A stretch of DNA of 64,000 bases from Moniliella sp. 'wahieum' (lineage: Eukaryota; Basidiomycota; Moniliellomycetes; Moniliellales; Moniliellaceae): assembly GCA_003971905.1 (NCBI GenBank), contig RSEE01000002.1, positions 434,001 through 498,000 of the forward strand, given 5' to 3'. The notes beneath the pieces are model-generated. The model made no database searches. It worked only from the letters and a program-made list of their open reading frames with translations, and was not told the origin of the DNA. This document shows, piece after piece, positions 45,537 to 56,100 of the stretch (positions are counted from its first letter, which is position 1; every line of letters starts with the position of its first letter). Position numbers and translations under genes: made by a program.

Positions 45537-48500
45537 TCACCTCTCCCCGTTTAGCACCGTTGCAAATATGGCTTTACGCTTTACGCTTGCGGTGTGGGAG
45601 GTGGACTCGGATCCCCCGCACAGTTGTGGTTTGGTTTGCCTTGCCTTGTCTCTCTGTGCACCCCCCCCCCCTACCTTTTATCTTCCCTTACCTTACCCTT
45701 ACCGCTCTATGGCTTCAGTGTGGCTCTTCACTCATTTCCCCCCTGCTCTCTTCTCTTCTCTCTTTTTTCTCCTCATCTTTTTTTATCGCGAGCCACACCT
45801 CTGTCCGGAGCTATATGAGCCTCTTTCCCTTATGTCGTTTACCCGGGCTATGTCACCCTGCATGTCTCTGTCTCTCGCTGTCGTCTACCCCCGCGGCCCT
45901 GCCTTGTCGTGTGCCAGCGCCAGTGAGTGCAGTGCCTTGCATTGCATTGTCTTTCTCCATGTCCTTTACTTGCTCATTATAGTCCTTAGTCCTTGCTGCT
46001 TGTTCGTTCTCAGTTGCTTTTGTTCTGTGGTAGTTGCGCAGAGCAGGTTCAGGCTTTTGTCGTAGCGACCGCTCGTTGTACATTGATTGATTGATTGCTC
46101 TTGCACTGCATGATGCAGAAGCAGTTGCCAGCCAGCCCTCAGCTCTTGCTCGTATCCAGTCTTTCTTCCAAGTCAAGTCACCCACCTAGTACTGCCACAT
46201 GCCTGCCTACTGGCACATGGCACGGGGGAGGGGGCACGGCTCCCGCATTGCGCTTTCACGTTTGCGGCTTGTTCAGTACTGAACTCTGTACTCAGTACCC
46301 AGTACTCAGTACCCAGTACTCAGTACTCAGTACTCAGTACTCAGTACTCAGTACTCAGTACTCAGTACTCAGTACTCAGTACTCAGTACTCAGTACTCTG
46401 TACGTCTCAGTGTTTTGTTGGTAGTATGGTGTGTCGCCCTGGCGGATTCGGTCGGTGCGTCACCCTGGCTCTCTGTCGGACCATGTTTACCTCAGTGTTG
46501 GTCACCCAGCCACCACAACCACAGCCACAACCACACCGCTTCTCGTTGGATCCGAGTGGGACGTTGGACGACGGCCCGGCGCTGCCGCTCGAAGAGGGTG
46601 GTGGGTGTCACGGGCGGGCGCCGCCAGGGGGGCCGCCCTGGGGATTTTGGGGTACAATCCCTTAGGCGACGGTAGGTCGACTCACGGTAGTTTCGGGCTT
46701 AGGCTGGTTGGTGCGTCCGAGCGGAGCTAGGGACGAGGAGAGGCCTTTGGTGGGGCGGCTGCACGTGTGGCAAGGCTGCGTCTGCACCGGCTTGGGCCGT
46801 AGTAACGTGTCTGAAGCCTCCGGGACTTAGGGACGGGAGGAGGCAGAGGGGGACAAACACTGCCTCAACAGAGACTGGGAATCGCCGCGACCAGAGGAGG
46901 GCTCGCGCGATTGGACTGACGAAGGGGGGGACGAGGTCGGAGGAGAAGTCGGACGCTAACAAGAGAAGCTGCCTGTACTGGATAAATTGGCTGGAAACGG
47001 GCAGGAGTCGGACAGGATAGACGGGAAGGCGAGAGGATGACGAGAAGGACGAGAATGGAAGGTGGGGGAAAAGATCCCCATCAACCAGGGGTACAGGCAG
47101 GATCAAAAGGGAAACGGATACAAGAGGGGGTGTAGAAAGGAAGACATGTCAAAAGCGGGGTTGGTCGCCGCAGGCGCGACCGAGAAAGGAAAAGGAAACG
47201 GGGACGAGGCGGCAGACGCCGCCACGGCATTGGAAGCTCGGTGGCCTTATTTAGGCCGGCCGACGTGGACTTGGGCGGGAGGCGACTGTTGTCGCGCTGA
47301 GCATGGCCCTTCGGCCACGATACTTAATTTAGCCAACCATCATCACACTCGGTTGGCCTGCGGAGCACGCTCTACTGGGCCTGTGCGGAGCAGACGGGCC
47401 TCAGCTTCGGTCGGACCATCTCGTGTCCGCCGCAGCCCGTGACAGTGGGTATCATATATCACCTCGCTCGCACCACTACTGCTCTGCCTTTTTCTTGTGG
47501 TGCCATGCCCTCCTCCGCTAACCCCTACTTACTTTTGGTTTATACTATGTGCACTCGGAGTTGGTTCCACTTCCCCTCCGTTTCTAGTTTCTCTCAAACA
47601 TATCCTAGCAGTAGTATTGAGTGATCTCACAACAGTGATGTGTGTCTTTGGCCTACTGATATGATCCAACCAACGTGTGCCGTTGTTAATCATTGTCCTG
47701 TGCATAGTAGGATGTGCGTATAGGGGCGGGCAACGTTCGTTGGCTCACGCAGGCCTGCCGTTCAATGTTCAACGTTCACGTGTGGTGTTCGTTAAAATTG
47801 ACTACTTCATCGTGGTAAGTAGTCTACATACTATGCGGCCGCGGAATTGCCGCGCTAGAAAACAGAGCCATCGGGCCTTTCGAGTTTGGAGAGAGACCAC
47901 AGTGTCCAAAGCGATGCAAGCCAAGGACTCTCCGCCTTGCAGAGGTGCCTTTGGGTCACCTATTTCACAGACTGAGTAGGGACGGCGGCAGGGTGGCTAC
48001 TAAGTAGGGACGGGAGTGAAGGCTAGTGACCTGCAGTGGCAAAAGCCCGTCTTTCTCTCCACTTCAAGTGTCTTATTTGTTTTGGTCTTTTTTGAGTTCA
48101 GTGCGAGCAGGAGCCTGACGCGGCTGTTTTCAGTGTGTGGGTATCAACTCTCGCTGTGAGCAGTTGTGCTGCCCGTGTTTTGTTTTACGCACAGAAGAGA
48201 TTATGTGTATAGTAGTGTCGTTTCTCAGCAAGGAACGAGCAAAACGGGCGAGGTGGATTCGATGCTTCCGTTGTTGAGTTGGTGAAAAGAACGTGCAGTT
48301 CCTTTCACTGAAGTGTTCTCTCGCTGTCGATGCCACCAGTGCAATCCACAACGCACATGTAATAGTGTGTACGGTTGTCATGGCTCGATGTGCCTCATAT
48401 ACGTATGTCGTGGGTCTCACAAAGGTGGAATAACATGCGTATCCTATCAACTAGAGGGAGGGGGGGCTATACAAAGGATACATCAGTAGGGAAAACGGCC

Positions 48501-48966
48501 TATATGTGCACCGTAAACACAACGACACATTATGTCTTGACCACAGAGGACAGAGAGGATTCCTCTGCAAAAAGCACACCAACTCATCAAACATGTCGAC
48601 ACACTGTCTCTCTCCCCCGACAGAGAATGCGGCAAAAGCGTCGTGCACAACACGTACTACTACTATTGTCACTACCATTTGTCCTATCATATAGTGTGAA
48701 GAGAGGAAGAGGACAAGTTCTCCTGTTACGAGGACCCATCCACAAGTCCCCCCTCGCCAGATACGGGTGTGAATGTGTGTTGTGCATTGCCCTCATCATA
48801 ACCGTGGTGTGTATATGCGGCCTGCAATCATATGAACACAACCTGCGTGTCAGTCATTGGTATATTAATGGAAAGGTTGCGTGCCTCCGCCCGCTATCCC
48901 ACTCCACCTATACACTCCCTTGCATTGAGGTGGTGCCGGCATTGTCGGTTTTTACCACACACTAAG
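45537..48966. other. Gene-poor spacer with AGTACTC satellite
   Basis: About 3.4 kb. The first 600 bases are pyrimidine-rich 3' DNA of PMA1. A 112-bp AGTACTC array lies at 46287-46398. A short Pro/Gln-rich frame (about 46482-46665, starting MFTSVLVTQPPQPQPQPHRF) has no support beyond being open. Frames at 46.7-48.9 kb overlap in both directions and show no family likeness. An upstream ATG at 48832 is in frame with the next ORF. Confidence 0.5.
46287..46398. repeat. (AGTACTC)~16 palindromic heptamer satellite
   Basis: About 16 near-perfect 7-bp units, the first few with CCC for CTC. The palindrome is AGTACT and the spacer base is C. This is the longest array of its kind in the window, and the same heptad is scattered singly elsewhere (for example near 36640 and 37550). 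Confidence 0.9.
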
Positions 48967-49713
48967 ATGTCTCCTCCAGATCCCTCTCCTCCGGCACTGC
49001 AACACGACAATTCGGGGGGCATCGCCGTCCACATCTCGATACATGTCCCACCCGTGATGCCCGAGATGGGGTACGACGTACACCTGCAGGTACGGCGGAC
49101 GTGCCCTCCCTCATCCGACTCGGAGTCCTCATCCAAAAAGCAGAATACAGTGTCCTCCCTACAAGAAACGTCGGCAACGCCAAGGGCCACGACGACCAGT
49201 CTGCCTGCCTCCAGTGCGCTAAGCCAGCCTCAGGCCTGGGCCCACGGCGACGTTCCGATAGAGCAGGGGCTTGGCTTTGATCCCGGTACCCAAGGTCCTT
49301 TCTCCACCGCCACGACTAGTCCCAAGTTAGGAAACGCTCACCTGTTTGCACCACACAACGAGACCTATGCCCCGGACCATGGTGTCCCCCGCCCCCCCAA
49401 CCCCACCTCATCTCTCGCTCACGCTCGGGCTCGGGCTCATGCTCGCATCCCGGATAAGCCTTTCGATTGTATTGTTCTCGGCTTGCCTTCTCCCACCGGG
49501 ATCCAGCCGGGTCTGCCTCCTGTTTCAACCCATCCCGACCTCCCCCCCGATGGATCGTCGGTGAGCAGGGCGGTTCGAGAGCAAGCTAGGGTGCCTACCC
49601 CCGCCACACCGCAGGCTGGAACGCCGCCGCTTCCCAGCCTTTCCCTTGATTCTCACGTCAATAACCCTTCCCATTTCACTCGGTCTCAGGAGTGGCCCCT
49701 GGGACGCAAATGA
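48967..49713 (+). CDS. Unknown Ser/Pro-rich ORF (248 codons)
   Basis: A single uninterrupted frame from ATG 48967 (MSPPDPSPPALQHDNSGGIA) to stop at 49711-49713. An in-frame ATG at 48832 would add 45 residues. Composition is Ser/Pro/Thr-rich with a few ordered-looking stretches (VHISIHVPPVMPEMGYDVHL near the start; PDKPFDCIVLGLPSPTG at about 49449-49500). No domain is recognised. It is one of the few loci here with no frame break, which can mean either a short real gene or a chance frame in GC-rich DNA. The minus strand opposite is less open. Confidence 0.4.
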   Translation: MSPPDPSPPALQHDNSGGIAVHISIHVPPVMPEMGYDVHLQVRRTCPPSSDSESSSKKQNTVSSLQETSATPRATTTSLPASSALSQPQAWAHGDVPIEQGLGFDPGTQGPFSTATTSPKLGNAHLFAPHNETYAPDHGVPRPPNPTSSLAHARARAHARIPDKPFDCIVLGLPSPTGIQPGLPPVSTHPDLPPDGSSVSRAVREQARVPTPATPQAGTPPLPSLSLDSHVNNPSHFTRSQEWPLGRK

Positions 49714-50270
49714 CCAGCAGGAGGTTGTTATCAGGCCGACCGCTCTTCCCTCTTCCCGCACAACAGAGCTACCCTATGTACACCACGCAATCAGCGTTTC
49801 CTGTTCCCCTCGTTCCTGCGCTCGTGTCGCTCTTCGTTTCTCTTTGCCTCCACTACCGACACTTTAATTCCTTGTTTCGTTTTTCTTCCTGTGCCACCCT
49901 CACAACCAAACCCGCAGACGTAGCCACCAGCACCCGTCGCTGGCCCGAGTAGGGCCGGTTCGGCGAACGCGGTGGTAGGGCATCCGTCAACTTCTATCTT
50001 TCTGCTGCTCTTCTCGTCTTGGTAGTAAGAGTTGGGCGTGGGTTGGTTGGGAAGGAACAATATTTTTGTTTTGTTTTGTTCGATTGTCACCGAATGGGGA
50101 GAAGGGGGAGTGACCGATCGTCCGTTCTAACTTGGCGGCTATCTAGATTCAGACACGATACCAGAACATGCATGAACGCCAACCAAATGCTGTCCAGATG
50201 GACACACGCCGTACATGCAGCTTGCAAGATCCCTCTCTCCCAAAGGATGCCATAACCATGTAGACACTAC
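49714..50270. other. Intergenic spacer 3' of RFA1
   Basis: About 560 bases, partly T-rich (TTTTGTTTTGTT near 50065-50080), between the unknown plus-strand ORF and the RFA1 stop codon. No gene is supported. Confidence 0.45.
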
Positions 50271-52188
50271 TTACTCAGTCGATAGACCTTCAATGGCCTT
50301 GCTGAGCAGCTCGGACTCCTGTGCCCAATTCGCCTTCTTGACCCTGTTGATCGTGTAGCGCACACGGCCCTCGTCCTGCCCAAGGTGAGGTGTCAGTAGC
50401 AGCAGCTAAGAGGAGGGAGAGAGTAACGTACGTTGAACACATCCCACTTGGCCTTGATAGCAAACACATACATCCCGCCCGTCTTGGACATGACATATTC
50501 CTTCAGACTGTCCCCACCATCATCGCCAAACTCGTCATGAAGCTCATTGGCTGTCTTTTCCATAAAGAATTCGCCAATGTCGTTGAACCCGTTGACCCAC
50601 AGGTGACCACTGAGGTCGGTAATGCCACCCGTAAAGAGATACCGGTACTGGGGCTCGGGCCACGTCTTGTCGCACTTCAAGCAGTGCCACTCGCCACTGG
50701 GCTCAATGGTGACCTTTTTGTTGCATCCTTCAGAGTTGCATGCCGGGTAGAACATGTGTTGTTCTTGACATAGTGCAAAGTGGCCAAGACGGAAAACGTG
50801 TCGACCTTGCCGCTCTGGTCCTGCCCCAGCCCCTCGTCGATGGCCTGGCTAATCAGCTTGCGATCATTCGGGTTGCTCATGTCAGCTCCGCCCCCTCCGG
50901 TGCCCATGTAGGCTTTGAAGTGGGTCTTGGCTCCCTCGCCTTCGTACCACCCCTTGAGCTGGTAGTATTCGTCCACGTCCGCATTGGGGTACATGGCCGA
51001 GGACATGATCATGCTGAGCGAGCGTCCACCAAAGTCGCCTACGCGAACTCCCTTGAATGCCAGCACGGGGTGAGGCTCGTCGGTACGAAAGTTGGTGGCT
51101 GTCGTGCCCCAGAGAGTAAGTCGGACGCTCATCCCAGATTGATCAACAAGGGTGAGTTCGCGCTTGGGGATTTGCCTCTGGGTGGCCTTTGCCGTGATCT
51201 CGCTCTCCTCCCCCACTTCTTGTACCACACCAATCACATCAACCAGCTGGTTCGGCTCCACATCCTGCAGCCGAGAAAGCGAGTAAAGTAAAGTTGAAGG
51301 TGATGCTGGGTACCGAGGCCGCGTCGCTGGCCTCCTCGATTTCGGTATCGTTGTTAAAGGTCAGCTCATAGTCATTGTCGAGCTTGGTAAACTGTTTCTT
51401 GGCAATCCCCACCCGGGCACGCGCAATGTAGTACACCTTGCCCTCCTGGAGAAGATTGTAGAACTGGTCCACCGCCTCGTTAAAGCCGGTGGCCCGGATC
51501 TCGCCAGTCTCGTCCAGCAGGTTGACCCAGAAGAGCTTGCCCGGCCCGCGCGCATTGGTGTAGGTCTTGATGTCTCCCTTGGCGGTCACACGGGCACGGA
51601 TCATCCACTTGTTCTGGTAAGGAGACAGTCCCTCAATGGGGTAGTACGGGAACTTGCTTTGGTGCCACCGCTGGGGGGAACAATGCTTGGGCCAGAGGTG
51701 TAGTTGCTTGACTTGAACGACGTGGCGGCGCCAGGGTCATTTTTGACGCGCACAGCCCTGAATGGGCAGTGGACGGGATGATGGGCTTGCTTTCGGGGCC
51801 GAGGGCTCGGCAGCGGGTGTGGCGCCTTCAGCACGGTAGGTGACCGGCGCACCAAACCGTTCATCCACATCCCCCACCTTTTCGGCGGCCCCCACAATGA
51901 CAATAACCCGATCCCCACGAGGCTGATCTGGTACTGGGTAATGCGGAGGAGGGTGTTGCGGTGAATTTGGTCCAGGGGAAGGGGCGAGTCTTTGGAGAAG
52001 ACCATCATGGCTTGGGAGAAGGTCTGGCCGTCGGAAAGGACGAGGCGGACACGGGTGGCATCGGGGTTGCTGATGGGGAGGAGCTTGATGCTCAGGACTT
52101 GGACCACGAGGTTGTCGGGCTCCATGGGCAGTTCGCGGCGGATCATCATGGAGACCGCATTGGGCGTTAGGTCATCCTGCGTCAGCAT
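50271..52188 (-). CDS. RFA1: Replication protein A large subunit (Rfa1/RPA70)
   Basis: RPA70 is the main single-stranded-DNA-binding subunit used in replication, repair and recombination. Minus-strand ATG 52188 opens MLTQDDLTPNAVSMMIRREL; the N-terminal OB fold continues VLSIKLLPISNPDATRVRLV LSDG and QAMMVFSKDSPLPLDQIHRN. After a linker, DBD-A is clear: PYYPIEGLSPYQNKWMIRAR, DIKTYTNARGPGKLFWVNLL, GEIRATGFNEAVDQFYNLLQ, ANKQFT-type AKKQFTKLDNDYELTFNN. DBD-B follows (RLQDVEPNQLVDVIGVVQEV, SVRLTLWGTTATNF, VLAFKGVRVGDFGGRSLSMI). DBD-C includes its zinc motif CFYPACNSEGCNKKVTIEPS then WHCLKC (C4 type), and VNGFNDIGEFFMEKTANELH. An intron at 50376-50431 precedes the last exon (DEGRVRYTINRVKKANWAQE), with stop 50271-50273. 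Frame breaks lie near 51270, 50765, 51660 and 51900. It is divergent from the chitin synthase, about 1 kb apart. Confidence 0.93.
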
Positions 52189-53197
52189 GGTGGCGGTGGC
52201 GGTGGCGGCGGGAGCAAGGAGGAACAGCACACGGGTGGTGGGGAGGAGGATGCGCGCAGAGGAGGAAGCAGAGAGCAGAGAGCAGCCGCAGCCGAGAGCA
52301 GCCAGCAGAGAAAGCCGCCTCCAGAATTGCTTGGCCCGCCCGTGTACGCGTCCCTGGCCCCGGCCGCATGGCGCCAGTGTGCCGGTGGCGACCGCACGGG
52401 GGATGCGCGTCGCGTAGGTCGGCGCGTCGGGTTGGTTACCTAAGCACAGCGCGGTCGGGGAAGGACTGGCGAGTGCCGGTGTGAGGCCAGGCGCAGCTGC
52501 GGCACTCGGACTGCATTGCAGCCTCCCGATGCAGATCGCATCCATCGGCGGCTGAATGTTTCAACATCCACCCTCCATGCAGCGTTCAACTGAACGTTCA
52601 ACGAACGTTCAACGATCCTCGATGCTCGGTCACCGGTCACCGGTCATCGACTCTCGCCCTGCGGCGCAGTGCGAGCCAGTCCCCCCCCCTGCGCCCGCCC
52701 CCTCAGCGCCTCAGCGCCCCCTGCCTCCGTCCGCACGCCTCAGCTGAGCACCAAGCACCACACTGGCGGGGTGCGGCCTCCCGTGCTGCGCTGGTGGCCA
52801 ACCAACACTGGATGCGAGGGCACAGCGCCAGCGCGGGCCAGCCGCGGGTGGCCGGCCTGCGGGAGACGCAGCACCGCAGGGCGCCAGTATACGTGGGGCT
52901 GCTCCACCGATCCCCGTGGCCGGCAGCGCGCCTGTGTGGCCCCGTTTGCCGTTTGCAGTGCCGCCGCTTCGATTTCTGTTCTGCGGAGCTCGGCGGCGGC
53001 CAAGGCGGGCGGGATCCAAGCGACGCAGGGTGGGCGGTGCCACGCTCGCCACCCGCAGTCGCCGCTCTCCGCCCCGCTCCCTGCCGTGTCCACCCCCGCC
53101 ACCGCCACTCCGCCAGCCCCCACCTCCCCTCCTCGGCTCCTCGGCTCCTCGGCTCCTCAGCTCCTCCGCCCCTCAGCCCCCCTCCCCCTCCCCCGTC
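52189..53197. promoter_or_regulatory. Divergent promoter region, RFA1 / chitin synthase
   Basis: About 1 kb between opposite ATGs. It contains an ACCGGTC heptamer array (52626-52644), AACGTTC-like elements near 52590-52615, and a CTCGGCTC run (about 53134-53162) just before the chitin synthase ATG. No canonical cell-cycle element was confidently seen. Confidence 0.45.
52626..52644. repeat. (ACCGGTC)2 palindromic heptamer array
   Basis: CGGTC, ACCGGTC, ACCGGTC, followed in phase by ATCGAC. A similar copy lies at 39784-39807. Confidence 0.75.
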
Positions 53198-56100
53198 ATG
53201 AGCTCTGGCGCGGATCTGGCGCTCGGCGGCGGCGCTCCCGATGCGGTCGTCGCCGCGCTCCAGCAGCGCTTCCGCGCCGACCAGCCCTACTCGCGCCTCG
53301 GCGCCACCACCCTCGTCAGCCTCAACCCTCTCCGTGCCCTCGCCAATCTCAACGACGCCTCTGCCGAGACGTACCGCTCCCACACCTATGCCCACGCCAA
53401 CTGGAGGCCGAAGGCCGTGATCCTGCCGACGTGCTCCCGCCCCATCCGTATGAGTTTGCCGCCCGCGTGTACCATGCCATGCGCTGCACCCGCCGTTCCC
53501 AGGCGCTGCTCCTCACTGGCGCGACCGAGTCCGGCAAGTCGTTCGTCTCCAAGCTGGTTCGTGACCAGCTGCTGCGCCTCAGCCTCCATTCCCGCTCAGA
53601 GAAGCGCCTGGCCGACAACCTCAAGAACGCCGACATCATCCTCGCTGCCTTTGGCCACGCCAAGACCAAAGCCAACGCCGATGCCTCTCGCTTCTCACGC
53701 TACACCGAGTTGCATTATGACCACGCCGGCGCCACGACCGGTGCTCGCATCTTCACTTTTGGCCTCGACAAGTCGCGCGTCATCCGCCTTCCTCGTGAGG
53801 AACGCACCTTCCATGTCTTTTACCAGCTCGTTTCCGGTGCGTCCCACGAGGAGCGCGAGTCGTTGCGTCTTGAAGACGCCCTTTCCTACCAACTCTTTAA
53901 TTCATCCCGCTGCTACCGGTGCGTCTTGTTGCTACCTTTTCTGCCTTGGGGTTTGGAATACTGACCTGACCCTTGTGCTGCAGTCTCCCGGGCGGACCCT
54001 ACAGTGACGATGCTCTCATGATGGACTCGCTTCGCTCGGCGATGCTCCGGATTGGGTTCAAGCCGAAGCACGTTTCCTCCATCTTTGCTGTCGTTGCTGC
54101 TATCTTGGCCCTGGGCAACCTGCAATTTGGGGACCACAATGGATTTGATGCCACTTTTGAAGCTGCCCATCTCCTTACCCCGGCTGTGCTCACCACTGTG
54201 GCTGAACTGCTCGCTGTTGAAGAGGATGCGCTCACTCAGGCGCTCACCCATCGCACCCGCTGCGTTAAGAAAGAGGTTGTCACTTCGCTCCTCAATGCCA
54301 GCAGTTCGTCCAAGCAACGCGACGCTATGGTGCGGGATATGTACGCCACCCTCTTCGCCTTCATTGTTGAAACTGTCAACCACAAGATCGCCCCTCCAGA
54401 GACAGGGGCCATGGTCATTTCCTCACTTGATCTCCCAGGATTCACATCCAAGGAAGGCCACTCTCTCGAGGGCTACTTTTCTTTGGGATTTGAAGACTTT
54501 GCAACAACTTTATGGCCGAGACACTCTTCAACTGGCTCACCACCCGCGAATTTGACGATACAGTCTCGCCCAACCGGGAAATGGTTGAGGACGGGCTAAA
54601 CTTGCCTCATATTACGCCACCGGATAATGCCGCCGTTGTGGAGCTCCTTCGCGGCACCGTGGTGGGGATGGCAGCAGATTATCGTCCCTCGGGCTTGCTG
54701 GGCGTATTGGATCGTGCGGGTGCCAAGATCCGTACGGGCAAGCTCAATGAGATGATGATGCATCCCTCGCTGCTGACTTGGACACGTTCGCCTATCATAC
54801 TCGTTCGTCTCGACTCAAGCTATGTATGCATCGTCCGGCCAGCGGAACCAGTTGGTGTGCGGCATTACCAAGGCCCTTGCGTCTACTCTGTGGACAATTC
54901 CTTGCAGCCGACACGGATGCATTCGACGCGGGCTTGTCACACTTCTTCGCAGCTCGCGCGACCCCTTCATCGCCCGTCTTCTCCGCGCCCAAGTTTTGGC
55001 GATCGAAACCCACCGCTGGATGACAATGTGATTGTAGGTGCTCAAGTCACTTCGCGTCCCCCTCGGGACATTACATGGGAGGACCGTCCGGCCAGAGAGG
55101 GAGAAGACAAGCCCTACCTCGACCAAGACAAGATGTATGGTGTTTCGCGACAACTTAATGCTACCTTGACCGAGATGATCCACAACATTGAGACTGCCGA
55201 TACACTTTGGTCCGTCATCTGTCTCCGTGCCAACGAAATTTCTCAGCCGAGCGCGTTTGATGCCCCTCTCATCAAAGCCCAGGTTGCCTCCCTGCATCTG
55301 CCCGAGCTCATCGCGAGGAAGCGGGTCGAGTTCTTCAGGGGCATGGACATCGAGGAGTTCTGTCTCCGCTATTCGGACTTTGTCATTCCTATCGCTGCCG
55401 CAGCAGGAGCAGAAGACGGGCGCGGGAAGGTACAGGCATTGAGTATCGCCAATGCCTGGCGCGACGGAATGGACTATGCTCTGGGCGAACACAAAGTCTG
55501 GCTGTCGTACCCGATCTGGCGGAAGCTCGAAGACCGCCTGCGGGTTAGCCACGGCGAACAGGACACCGTCCCTACCATTGAGGTGGAGAAAGCAGAAGAA
55601 GGAGGAGAAGAAGACGAGGGCGAAGGCGAGGGCGAAGGCGAGTATCCCCCTGTTGCACGGGGTATGCCTGCGGCACCTGCCAACCCCTTCGAGGCTGGCA
55701 CGCCAGATGCCCATTCACTTCACAGCCGCTCCATCCGCTCCCAACCTGCCACGGCTTGGGCGGGCGCCGGGTTGGCTGCGGGTGCAGGTATGGCAGCCGG
55801 TGCCGAGTGGGGCCAAGATGCCTATGGCGATGCCAACCCTGGCATGATGGGTGCACCAGAGAAGGCTGGCATGGAAGTCAAGGCCTTGGACGCAGTGGAG
55901 GAAGACGGAGAGGTCACTCGGGTTCGTCGTGTTTGGAAGATGATCGTGTGGTGCATGACATTCTGGATCCCCAACTTCCTCATCAGCTCCATTGGCCGGA
56001 TCCACCGTCCGGACGTGATGTTTGCCTGGCGTGAGAAGATGACCATCTTTTCTCTCATCCTCTTGGCCAACGGCGCCATTCTGTTTTATATCATTGGTGT

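Noticed and set aside
9429-46398. Heptamer arrays as CRISPR or telomeric repeats
   Set aside because: There are no spacers between units and no cas genes, so not CRISPR. The units are many and palindromic, unlike a telomere repeat, and lie between genes, not at an end.
46426-47106. Possible small genes after the AGTACTC satellite
   Set aside because: Frames are short, overlap on both strands and look like chance in GC-rich DNA; nothing family-like beyond a Pro/Gln run.
48130-48965. Open frames with hydrophobic stretches upstream of the 48967 ORF
   Set aside because: They need non-ATG starts or conflict with frames on the other strand; the hydrophobic runs are short and not convincing membrane proteins.
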